64,000 nucleotides of DNA, from the IMG/VR virus record IMGVR_UViG_3300029309_000008, positions 1-64,000 of that record; one strand, given 5' to 3'. The notes under the pieces were generated by a model. That model did no database searches. It was given only the letters and a program-made list of their open reading frames with translations, and was not told the DNA's origin. A program made the translations under genes and the position numbers. Origin of the DNA: a virus. This document shows, piece after piece, positions 50,468 through 60,400 of this stretch. Position 1 is the stretch's first letter. Every line of letters begins with the position of its first letter.

Positions 50468-53400
50468 ATGGCACAGGAATTTAAAAGAAAAAATGCCCCT
50501 CAATATAAGGATGGCGGGGGCTATTTCAAACATCAAATGATTAGTCCTTTTTTTGGGGTGTCAAACACTCCTGTGTTCGGGGTATCTCAAACTCCAGTAA
50601 TGGGTTCGGCTTCTCAACCTTGGTGGCAAAGTATGTTTAGATTCTTACCTGCAAACACTCGAAGTGCGATAAGAACTCTATCGGGTAGAGGTGCGGGTTC
50701 AGGCACCCGTGGGGGAGGAACTCCTACACAAAACTTAATGAGGTTAGGCATAGAGACAGGCCAAGTAGGTCCTGTTTCAGAGACATATAGGGAAACAAAT
50801 ATGCCTTACTTCGATTTGATAAGATTTCTTGCAAAATCTACATATGGTAGAGAGGAGCTAACTTCAGAAGAGTGGGACCGCATGTTAGGTGTTAATGCCG
50901 ACAAGGTGGGGTTTTTAGGGGATTACTCTCGAATGATTAAAAGACTTGATTATTTTGATGAAGAAAAGGGGTATGAAATTCCTACATTAGCAAAAGATAT
51001 TATACTAACCTTCGATGATGACGGTACAGCGTATTATGTGCCTTATGATGAGAAGATAATGCAAGGAGATGCAGAAGCAAGGAAACAAGGAATACAAAAT
51101 GCTTTTGGTGGACTTGATAACCCCTATTTGAATAGAGCTTTTGAAAATCAGAATATACCGATATATGGTCTTGATGAGTTCTATCCAGAGGATAAAAGAT
51201 ATTTAGTATACAACAGTGCTTTAAACAGGGTAGAAGTTATGGGTGAGGGACTTGCTAACCCTATTAAAAGTATGAGCATGAAAAGGTTTCAAGAACTTTA
51301 CCCACAATTAGACACTTCAGGTGTACAAGCTTCTGGAGCTGATGTAAGAATAAATATACCTGAAGAAGGAATAACTATAGGCGAAATGTCAGGGGGCATA
51401 AAGATTAGGCAAGAAGGGGGATTAACCTTAGCAAAAGACGGAAAAAAAATGAAAAAAGGATACACAAGAAAACAAGATAATACTGGAGCAACTGGAGCAA
51501 CTGGAGCAACTGGAGCAACAGATGATGGAGCAGTCACACCTGGAGGGTCGGTAACTACCACATCCACTTCTTCGCAAGACCAAGCCGTAACGGGTGCAGG
51601 GCCACAGCAGAGTACATTTGTAGGAGACCCTACCCAGCAACCATACCTCACTAAAAAGGAAGCTAGGCGAGCAAGAAAGGACTTAAGACTTTCAAATAGA
51701 ACAGGTGTGCCTATCAACCTTTTTGGTAGTTTTCTAGACATGCCTATGGGTGACCCTAGTACTATTGCAAGAATGGCTGGACTTTCAGGAAGACCTGGTA
51801 TGTATGGCAGACTTGGAGCTAGTATAGGAGGTAATGTATTGCAAGGATTACTTGCAGGAGCTCAACGAACAGGTGGAGGACGATTTGGAGGATTTTTTAT
51901 GCCGCAAAATACTTTGAATCAAATGGCAGGAACGGGCATGGGCATGGGCATGGGTGACGGTGTTAACGTTCAAGTTTTAGGACCTCTACAGAGAAGAAGA
52001 CTACAGAGAAGAGGTGTAGACTTAGTACCTGCCTCGCAGTATATTACTGAAGGTTTTGAAAGAGGGAGAGTAGAACCTATCGAAGCCGTAGAACCAGGTA
52101 CATTAAGCACAGAAGAAGCACAAACAGAACAAACTGCCTCAACAGGGCAAACTGCCTCAACAGCGACTACTCCACAAATGTATGAAATAGCTCCAGGGAG
52201 GACTACCACTAGTCAAATCAATCCTGAAACAGCAGATATAAATAGGCTGCTCTTTGCAGCAGGGTATGGTGTAAGACCAGGAAGAGCTAGACGAGCAATG
52301 ATGGAAGATGCAAACATAGGTAGAGGAGATATTAGACTAGAAAGACAAACAACACCTTTTGGAGCAACTCGACAAGAAGCTATAGACAATCTTCTTAGAG
52401 AATACTTTATAGAACAGGTCCTACCTACCTTAAATCCTGATGCATTTATTCAAAATAATATGCAAGGAGGAACTATCGTGGGGGGAACGCCTACTTCACA
52501 ATATGGGGTAACTGTAAATCCTCTAAATAACTACGCAGGTTCCTTTATGGATTCAGCACTTAGTGCTGCTGGCTCATATGCTAATGGAGGATACACTAGG
52601 AATCAGGGTGCTCAAACAACCATACCCTCAATAGGAACAATGCAAAGACGATTAGACCAAGCAGTTAGTGCTATTGCATCAATCACCGATTTATATGGAG
52701 ATACTAAAGATGAAACTGTGGCTACTATTAATAGTTTTTCATTAGATGATTTAAATAAGGAAATTAATAGACCAGGACTAGACCCTATTGTAAAATCACA
52801 ATTACAAATTCTTAGGGACGGGTTAACTACGTCTCAAACAAATGCTTTGATTACCCCTCAAGATGGGTATACTATGAACAGAGATGGATTTGATGGTCAA
52901 ACTTATGAAGAGTACGCTAAAACTACTCCTAACCCAATTCCTAAAGATGTTTTTATTGCAAAAGGCCTAGCTATGGGTAATGAGAGCGTAGCTATGGAAG
53001 GAATGGTTATTCCCCCACCTCCGTCACCAACTAGAATCGGTATGCGTATGGCTCAAGAGGGTATACAAACTCCAATCGATTACTCTAGCAGTGATGCAAG
53101 TTTGATGGGAGATGAGCAAATGATGGCTAATGCTTTTAATAATTCTATGATGGCAGGAAATAATATTCCTAATGGTGGGATGATGATGGCAGCTGACGGA
53201 ATGATGAAAGAAGATATGGGCGTTAATAACGCTATACAGCAGTATAGAAACGAAATGTATCTTAGAAATGGAGGTGCGGTAGTGCGAAGTAGAGATGCAT
53301 ACTCTCCTGCTATACCTATGGGTTCAGGGATGGGGCCAAGCAACCTTTCACAATCATTAGTAGACACAGCAATGGGGCCTGATTTAACTCAAGAACAAAT

Positions 53401-53533
53401 GGATGTTCTAAATATGGTTGTAGGTGAAGAACCTATGGTACTGCCTGGTAATTCCGAGATAGTTCAAGGTAAATTTGGACCTATACACAGTCCTACTCCT
53501 GAGTATTTAATGAGAACAAATAGAATGGCATAA
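50468..53533 (+). CDS. Internal virion protein, 1021 aa
   Basis: The 1021-residue product has an N-terminal YKDGGGYFKHQ, a folded region (residues 110-300, DLIRFLAKSTYGREELTSEE), a basic KDGKKMKKGYTRKQ, and a short collagen-like GATGATGATGAT run (9-base repeats). The rest is mainly disordered, with Met/Gly runs (GMGMGMGD) and many '[NDE]GG' turns (RQEGGLTLAKDG, MQGGTIVGG, YANGGYTRNQGA, LRNGGAVVRS). Residues about 732-785 are a domain duplicated in the 57425 gene. It resembles packaged, ejected proteins of large podophages. The role is unknown. Confidence 0.55.
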   Translation: MAQEFKRKNAPQYKDGGGYFKHQMISPFFGVSNTPVFGVSQTPVMGSASQPWWQSMFRFLPANTRSAIRTLSGRGAGSGTRGGGTPTQNLMRLGIETGQVGPVSETYRETNMPYFDLIRFLAKSTYGREELTSEEWDRMLGVNADKVGFLGDYSRMIKRLDYFDEEKGYEIPTLAKDIILTFDDDGTAYYVPYDEKIMQGDAEARKQGIQNAFGGLDNPYLNRAFENQNIPIYGLDEFYPEDKRYLVYNSALNRVEVMGEGLANPIKSMSMKRFQELYPQLDTSGVQASGADVRINIPEEGITIGEMSGGIKIRQEGGLTLAKDGKKMKKGYTRKQDNTGATGATGATGATDDGAVTPGGSVTTTSTSSQDQAVTGAGPQQSTFVGDPTQQPYLTKKEARRARKDLRLSNRTGVPINLFGSFLDMPMGDPSTIARMAGLSGRPGMYGRLGASIGGNVLQGLLAGAQRTGGGRFGGFFMPQNTLNQMAGTGMGMGMGDGVNVQVLGPLQRRRLQRRGVDLVPASQYITEGFERGRVEPIEAVEPGTLSTEEAQTEQTASTGQTASTATTPQMYEIAPGRTTTSQINPETADINRLLFAAGYGVRPGRARRAMMEDANIGRGDIRLERQTTPFGATRQEAIDNLLREYFIEQVLPTLNPDAFIQNNMQGGTIVGGTPTSQYGVTVNPLNNYAGSFMDSALSAAGSYANGGYTRNQGAQTTIPSIGTMQRRLDQAVSAIASITDLYGDTKDETVATINSFSLDDLNKEINRPGLDPIVKSQLQILRDGLTTSQTNALITPQDGYTMNRDGFDGQTYEEYAKTTPNPIPKDVFIAKGLAMGNESVAMEGMVIPPPPSPTRIGMRMAQEGIQTPIDYSSSDASLMGDEQMMANAFNNSMMAGNNIPNGGMMMAADGMMKEDMGVNNAIQQYRNEMYLRNGGAVVRSRDAYSPAIPMGSGMGPSNLSQSLVDTAMGPDLTQEQMDVLNMVVGEEPMVLPGNSEIVQGKFGPIHSPTPEYLMRTNRMA
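51482..51520 (+). repeat. 9-bp tandem repeat coding Gly-Ala-Thr
   Basis: ACTGGAGCA is repeated exactly four times (51482-51517) and codes a mini-collagen GATGATGATGAT inside the 1021-residue protein. It is identical copy to copy, so recently expanded. Confidence 0.85.
52662..52820 (+). repeat. Copy A of a duplicated 159-bp segment
   Basis: This segment aligns without gaps to 58812-58970 with 27 mismatches over 159 bases by hand count, about 83% identity. It codes SAIASITDLYGDTKDETVAT and EINRPGLDPIVKSQLQILRD. Confidence 0.85.
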
Positions 53534-53542
53534 ACAATTCGT

Positions 53543-56500
53543 ATGTTTAGAAAAAAAGTAATTAGAAACCAAGAGGTACCTGTAGACCCAAATGCATATC
53601 AGTCTACCAACCCTGCCTATCAATATATTCCAGCAGGTATAGATATGATGGCAACAGAAGGGGAGCCTGCTACTGATGTTTTTGGAAATCCTAGGCCTCT
53701 TGTTTTTAAAAGACGAGCCCTTGGTAGTTTTGACTCTCAAGAAGACTTTAATAAGTATCACGCAATAGTGAGGAATCGTCAAAATCAAATGTCTACTTCT
53801 GGAAAAATAATAGATGAAATTCAACAAGCATTGGTGGATGCAGCTTACGTTTTAACTAATCCATTGAGTACGTATAAGGATGCTCATAGCATGGAGGGTT
53901 TGAGAAGAATGAGAGGTGAAATTGAGCAGAACGGAGGATATATTAGAAATCAAAATGCTGTAGGAACTTCACTACCAGGATATGGGGGGTTTGCAGGACC
54001 TGGATTACCTGCAAATATTGATGCTGACTCAGATGGTATACCTGATGCATATGATAGTTTACCAGACTCAACGGGAGGCTCTTTTGTATTTGACACCCCA
54101 ACTACAACTACTGAATCAACTACATCTCCGATGGTACCTTTTGTGCCTGACACAGTCGAAAGTCTTCCAAATATGAGACAGTTTAACCCTTATCAAAATG
54201 TTGGTTTTGGGTTGAGCACTGCCTTAACATCGGATAGTGCGGGTGAAAGAAGAGCTGGTGCTGTTCTTACAGGATTAGCAGGGGCTTCCTCAGCGTTTGA
54301 CCTTGGCAGCAATCTATTGCTTGGTAGAGGGGCCAACAAAGAAATAACAGACATGATGGCCCAAGCAGATAGAACTGCAGGCCTTGATTTTCAAGCACCT
54401 ATTATGGACCAAACAGAAGGAGTAGAGTCTGCGTTATCTAGAACTGGCTTTGCTCAAGATGGTGCAACTATGTACAAAAAAGGTGGTAAGTCTAAAAAGA
54501 AAAATAAACCTAATAACCCTTCATTGTGGTCAAGAGCCATTGCTGCAGCAAAGAAAAAGTTTGATGTTTATCCATCGGCTTATGCCAATGCATGGGCTGT
54601 ACAATGGTACAAAAAGAAAGGAGGCACTTGGAGAAAAGCTCAAGATGGTTTTGTATACGAAGAAGGAGGTCAAATCACTATTGAAGAGCAACTATCAGGT
54701 AGAAACGTGACGGGAATAGCTAGACCTGAATTATCAGGGACAGAGATAAATGCAGAGCTTGAGAAAAACGAATACGTTGAGTACCCAGAAGAGCAAAAAA
54801 TATCTAAAGTTATAGGAAAGTCACACGCCCAAGGTGGAGAAAAAATGAACCTAGAGCCAGGTACAAGAATCCTCTCTGACAATATAAAGGTAGGTGCCGA
54901 GTACAAGAAAGCTTTATCTGATTTATTTGATATGAAAAATATCAAAGCAAATGATACTGTAGCGAAGGTGATGGAAAAGTATCTTCAAAAGTCAGGAATT
55001 ACAGCTATACAAAAAAGACAAGAAGAGGTACTGAAAGGTCTTAAAGAAAATATGTCTGTTAAGGACGAGGCTACTAGAAGAACTAACGAGCAGTTCTATG
55101 CTGATAAAATTATTAAGACTCAAGCTGAATTAAACGAGAAGCAAAAAGAACAAACACTAGTGTTCAATGTATTGTTCCAGATGCAAGAAGCTCGTAAAGC
55201 TAAAAATGAGCAAGGAGACCCCTCTGCAAAAAACATTAGAAAAAGACCACCATTAGAACAGGAATTCGTACCTTACGAAGGCCCACCCCCAGTAGAAGAA
55301 GAAACCGCACAACCAGTTGAAGTGGCTCTGCAAAACGGAGGCACTATAGATATTTTAATGGATGGTACTAAAATATATGCATCTCCAGAAGCAATAGAAA
55401 TTGTACGAAGAGATGCTTTAGAAGGAGGCTATGGCGACTTTATGGAGTACCTATCTGAAAATGTAACGGGTAGATACGCAGATGGTGGAGGTATCCCTGA
55501 GAGATACAAGAAAAAAGGCTTTAGAAAAGTAGGTGTAAAGAAAAGAGCTCCATCTGGTTCAAAACACAAGTGGGAAGTACTTGCACGCAAAAAAGTAGGA
55601 GGTAAGACTCGTTACAAAATTGTTAAAGGAGGCTTTAGAGGGATGAAGGACTTTACCCAACACAAAGACAAAAAACGTCAAAAAAGTTTCTGGGATAGAA
55701 TGGGAGGTAAAAACTCTGCTAAAACAAAAGACCCATTTTCTCCACTTTATTGGCACAAACGCTTTGGTACTTGGGAAGATGGTGGTAAATTAGATGCGAA
55801 GAAAAATTTTAAACCGCATTGGATGTACGACCCTAATAACCCAAATAAGGCTGAGTTTGCAGAAAAGTATGAAGACCACGTAAGACTTGATAAGCTAGGA
55901 TATGTTTACGAGAAGCCTAAAATCGAAGACTTTGAGTACGGTGGTATGAGCAGATACCAAAGTGCGAATCAGGTTGAAATTATTGTCGATGCAGACGGTA
56001 ATAGATATATTCCTCAGTTTAGAGACAGAGAGACAGGACAAGTTGTATATGCTGATGCACAAGGTAATTATGTTGTACCTGGGCAAATGACTACTGAAAA
56101 TTCAACTTTTAATGCAAATGCTCGAGGTATATACCGTGCGGGGCAGTATGGTTATGATGAATTGGATGACGTAGGAAAGTCTAAATTAGACGAATCGTCT
56201 GGAGCTACAGCAGACTATGTGGCTGAACAATACAAAAAAACAGGAAGCGTACAAGGTCTTACTGTAAACGTGTTTGGTGCAAGTTCAAAAACTCCTGTTT
56301 CGCCCAAGAGCCAGATAGAGATATTTGAAAGCTTAGGCTATGAGCAAATTGGTAGTAACAAAAATAGATATAGAGTTCCTGATTTAGCTAATGACCCTAC
56401 AGGTCAAACTTTTATAGAGGTTCTGGTTGGTACTTCTGAAGCAAGTGATGCAGCTAATTATGGTTTACCTAAACTAAGAACTTCAGACCAAATTACTAAA

Positions 56501-57397
56501 CTAAAAGAAGACCTATTAGCTAGAGGTATACCTCAAGAGCAAATTGACCAAATTGCTTTTAACACACAGGAAAGACCTATGATAGGTCCTGAATACGGAG
56601 GCGAAGGTGTCAGAAGCGATGACCCTAAGTATATGGGGTACCAAAACTCTGGTTTTAGCGTAGACTTGGCAGAAGATAAACAAGGTATGGTACCTTATGG
56701 TTATATGGAGGAAACACCACAACAGGAATTTGATTTTGAAATTCCTAATTTGGGAGCTTCTCTTAGTGTGCCAGCATTAGACTTTACCAGTGATTTAGTC
56801 AGACCTAGTATAGGCATAGCTACAACTCCTTTGCAACAACAAGCTAGAGTAGACCTCCAGCCTGTAAAATATAGTGAAGAACAAGCCCTTAGAGAGGGTG
56901 CGGCTGCTACTAATTTGGCTATGCGACAGTCTGCTAATATGGGAGGACCAGAAGCTAGGACTGCTGCAGTAGGCTCACAAAGTGTTAGAAGCCAGTATGC
57001 TAATGAGGCTACTCTACAAAGACAGGAAAAGGATGCGGAATCAGTATTTAAAACTGATTTAGCAGAGGCACAGCTTAACAGCCCAATTGATAGTGCTAAC
57101 TTAACTAGACAGTATCAGTACTCCTCTAATGCACTCAAAGCTGTTGATAATGAGATATCAGCCATTGCTGATTTTGAAAAAGCAGTACTTGACAGAGCAG
57201 ACCAAAAAGAAAGGTTCGCTAATACATTAGCAGTTATGGGTCAATTTGCTCCTAATTTCATGGTAACTCCTTCGGGTCCAGTATTCAACCCAGGAACACA
57301 GACAGATATACTGTATCCTTTTGCTAGCAATATAGCTCAACAAGTTCTTGCATCATCAGGACAACCTATATCATTCGAGCAAGCATCTGGAAACTAA
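53543..57397 (+). CDS. Internal virion protein with basic modules, 1284 aa
   Basis: The 1284-residue product contains, in order: a calcium-loop-like DADSDGIPDAYDSLPD (about 160-175); an NPSLWSRAIAAAKKKFDVYP and SAYANAWAVQWYKKKGGTW segment (about 325-362) resembling DUF5872; HAQGGEKMNLEPGTRILSD (about 428-446), a motif of phage internal proteins; a coiled coil (about 490-540); a basic region at about 650-740 (RYKKKGFRKVGVKKRAPSGS) resembling DUF5754; then a DADGNRYIPQFRDRETGQVV segment, and a helical, Ala/Gln-rich end. '[NDE]GG' turns separate the parts. It is probably packaged with DNA; the basic parts could bind it. The domain names are from memory. Confidence 0.55.
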   Translation: MFRKKVIRNQEVPVDPNAYQSTNPAYQYIPAGIDMMATEGEPATDVFGNPRPLVFKRRALGSFDSQEDFNKYHAIVRNRQNQMSTSGKIIDEIQQALVDAAYVLTNPLSTYKDAHSMEGLRRMRGEIEQNGGYIRNQNAVGTSLPGYGGFAGPGLPANIDADSDGIPDAYDSLPDSTGGSFVFDTPTTTTESTTSPMVPFVPDTVESLPNMRQFNPYQNVGFGLSTALTSDSAGERRAGAVLTGLAGASSAFDLGSNLLLGRGANKEITDMMAQADRTAGLDFQAPIMDQTEGVESALSRTGFAQDGATMYKKGGKSKKKNKPNNPSLWSRAIAAAKKKFDVYPSAYANAWAVQWYKKKGGTWRKAQDGFVYEEGGQITIEEQLSGRNVTGIARPELSGTEINAELEKNEYVEYPEEQKISKVIGKSHAQGGEKMNLEPGTRILSDNIKVGAEYKKALSDLFDMKNIKANDTVAKVMEKYLQKSGITAIQKRQEEVLKGLKENMSVKDEATRRTNEQFYADKIIKTQAELNEKQKEQTLVFNVLFQMQEARKAKNEQGDPSAKNIRKRPPLEQEFVPYEGPPPVEEETAQPVEVALQNGGTIDILMDGTKIYASPEAIEIVRRDALEGGYGDFMEYLSENVTGRYADGGGIPERYKKKGFRKVGVKKRAPSGSKHKWEVLARKKVGGKTRYKIVKGGFRGMKDFTQHKDKKRQKSFWDRMGGKNSAKTKDPFSPLYWHKRFGTWEDGGKLDAKKNFKPHWMYDPNNPNKAEFAEKYEDHVRLDKLGYVYEKPKIEDFEYGGMSRYQSANQVEIIVDADGNRYIPQFRDRETGQVVYADAQGNYVVPGQMTTENSTFNANARGIYRAGQYGYDELDDVGKSKLDESSGATADYVAEQYKKTGSVQGLTVNVFGASSKTPVSPKSQIEIFESLGYEQIGSNKNRYRVPDLANDPTGQTFIEVLVGTSEASDAANYGLPKLRTSDQITKLKEDLLARGIPQEQIDQIAFNTQERPMIGPEYGGEGVRSDDPKYMGYQNSGFSVDLAEDKQGMVPYGYMEETPQQEFDFEIPNLGASLSVPALDFTSDLVRPSIGIATTPLQQQARVDLQPVKYSEEQALREGAAATNLAMRQSANMGGPEARTAAVGSQSVRSQYANEATLQRQEKDAESVFKTDLAEAQLNSPIDSANLTRQYQYSSNALKAVDNEISAIADFEKAVLDRADQKERFANTLAVMGQFAPNFMVTPSGPVFNPGTQTDILYPFASNIAQQVLASSGQPISFEQASGN

Positions 57398-57424
57398 GTT
57401 ATTAATTTTAACATTTAAATTAAC

Positions 57425-60400
57425 ATGGCTACACCATTTTCAAAACCTTTAGAGTACGCAGAGTATATCGAACCAGTAGATATGGACCTACTGCTCAAAG
57501 CAGTTACGTACAAGCAAGGTAAATACGATTTAAATAAACAAAGAGTTAGTAATTTAGTCAATCAGGCTATTACTATGCCTTTTGCTAAAGAGGAGGATAG
57601 AGAATATTTTGATTCTAGAATGGCTGGTTTAATTAACGAGCTAAATAGATACGGTGCAGGGGATTTATCTTCAGATACTAGAGCTGATTATTTAGTAGGG
57701 TTTCTTTCTCAAGCGGCAGATGAATCGGTTGCTAATGGTGTAGAGGGTACTTTGTGGAAACAACAGTACGATGCATCCGCTTTGGAGGCTAGGAAAGAAA
57801 ACCCAGAATCATTTAGTGAAAGAAACTACCAATACGGTTTACAGAATTACAATGAATGGCTCAATGATAGGCAAGTAGGGACGAATGTTAATGACTATAG
57901 CAACCCTTGGACAGGAAAAGGCGTGGGGAGATATCAACCTTTTGTAAATGTTGATGCTATGTTGCGAGAGGAGCTTGAAAAAATAGACCCAGAAATAACT
58001 TTCGAAATATCGCCTTTTGGTAATGGTATTCAGTATTATAAAAACAAGTATGAGTTGATAACAGATGAAAAGTTATTAAACTCTATAAATCTTCAAGTAG
58101 AAGGTAATCCCCAGTTACAAACTCAACTAGACATAAATGCATGGTCAACTTACAGTGGAGCAACTTCTGAACAACTTACACCACAAATTCAAGAATATTA
58201 TCAAGGAAAAGCTGCTGAGGCGGGAAAGAACATTGAGTATTTTCGCCAACAAAAGGCAGGGGCATCCACACAGGAGCTTGAAATTCTCAATCAAGAGATA
58301 GAGAACTTAAAAAAATTACAAAATAATTTTACACAACAAGCTAGTTTAGAAAGTGTAAATGCAACATTAGCCAATCCGTCTGCTAGAGTGGCTACCTTAA
58401 AGAATCTATACAGAGACGGTCTATACTCATCGTATGCTTATCAATATGCACAAACAAACCTTGTGGATATGGATATCTTTAGTGACGAAGCCGCAAAGAT
58501 AAGTGCGACTGCTTCTGCAAATGCAGAGGTTGAAAGAATGAAACAAGCTAATGATGTGTTACTAAAAGCTTATGAAGCTGATGGTAAGGGAGAAACTGCA
58601 TTAGCCGATGCATATGTTGGTTATCTTGAAGATGTATTACAATTCAATTATGAGGTACCAGGAACTGGGATTGTAAGTCCTAGTGGAATGATGGCTCTTC
58701 ATAGAATGGGAGAGGTGGGTACTGCTCTAAAAGATGAGTCTATAGAAAATGTAAGTATTACACAGCAGTTTACAGCAAAACAAGCTCTAACACAACGACA
58801 AGTAGACGAAACAATTAGTGCTATTGCATCAAGTACTGATTTATATGGAAATACTAGAGCTGAAACTGTGGCCACTATCAATTCTTGGTCACCAGAAAGA
58901 TTAACTGAGGAAATTAATAGACCAGGACTAGACCCTATTTTAAAAGGACAATTCGAAATTCTTAGGGAGGCGGTGACTATGAATACCACTTTAGCACAAA
59001 CACATGAGCTAGCTGTTGACTTGACATATGCACAAATTGAAAGTAAACTAAGAAATGGTGAAACTGCATGGACTGGGGGAGGTTATGCAGGCTATCGTGT
59101 AATAACAGATGAAAACGGTGAGACGGTCAAACTACCTGCTACAGGTACATTTTTAAAAGTTGAAAATGGTCAACTTGTAGGTTACGACTACATAACTCCA
59201 AAAGAGAGAGCAGTAGCTTTTCAAACCATGAAGGATGCGGAGTACGCAGCCAACAGAAGGCCAATAGGTGGAGGAGGGTTTGGTAATGTCGGAGGTTGGT
59301 TTGTAAACAGAGGAGTTGATTTCATGGATTTTGCAGGAAATGTTATGAGTGCTCTATATGATTTTGGTCCAGGAAGAGTAACAACGGGGGGTCGTTATAT
59401 AAACAGTTACAAACAAAATAGACTCGAGGCTAATCTAGATGCTCTTTACGAAAATGACCCTACACCAGATAAAAGAATATATGCAGCTGTATCAGGATTT
59501 AGAGGCTATGATGTCGATGGAGATAATATAGCAGACCCAGGTGCGACTAGCGGAACACCAATCTACGGAGAGGGACTTGTTAGAAATTCACAGATGCCTG
59601 TGGGTACGCAACTTAGGCAAGAATTGGGTAAAGGTATCTTCACTTACTTAGCATTTATGCCACAGGGTAATATTTTGAGAACTGGAGCTCCAGCTCTTGG
59701 AGGAGTTTTAGGCCCTCTCGGACCAGGTAGAATAGTTAGTAGGATACCTGGAGTCAGAACCCTTCTTCCGAGATATACAGGAAGAGCAGCTCTTGGTCGC
59801 AATTTACAGGGTTTATTTTTAGCAACAGGTTTAGGTACTGTTGCAGATGCTGGCAATGTGCTGTTAGAGACGGGGGTGGCTCGTAGAGGAGGGTATAATA
59901 CGAGTGTTAATAGAAGAGGTCAAGGATTAGGCATAGGGTTTGAGGCTCAGCAACAAGCCCCTGCTAATTATGGAGGGTTTCGGAACTTTCGGTTTTTTAG
60001 AAGAGGGTTGGCTTCAGATATCTTAGCATATGATGTTCTTGGTGACGATGATGCACTACGCCAAGCTATTGGGGATGCTGCTGATATAGACTTCATGGCT
60101 AAACACGATGGTTTAATATTTTCTAATGGTAGACATTATTTAGGGGCGATACTTGAAAATAACCTTGAGCATGTGTTAATTCAAAATAATGTACAAGCTA
60201 TCCCAACTAGACAATTAAGTTTAAATTCAATGGCGGCTAGGCCTTATTTGGAGGATATATTTAATGCTATGACTCCTGATGGTGTTCCACTATTCCCTGA
60301 TGTACCTGAATTACAGAGTGCTCCAAGTTTTATAGCAGCAATGGATAAAGACCCTACAGAGGACCAAGAAGCTCTTTTATTAGATATTAAAGGAATCGGT

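Noticed and set aside
59510-59524. D-V-D-G-D motif in the 1201-aa protein, similar to the DxDGD metal site of crAss-type virion RNA polymerases
   Set aside because: The context (GYDVDGDNIADPGATSG) is that of a calcium-binding loop of the thrombospondin type 3 sort; no other RNA polymerase motif is near, and the protein is otherwise helical and disordered.
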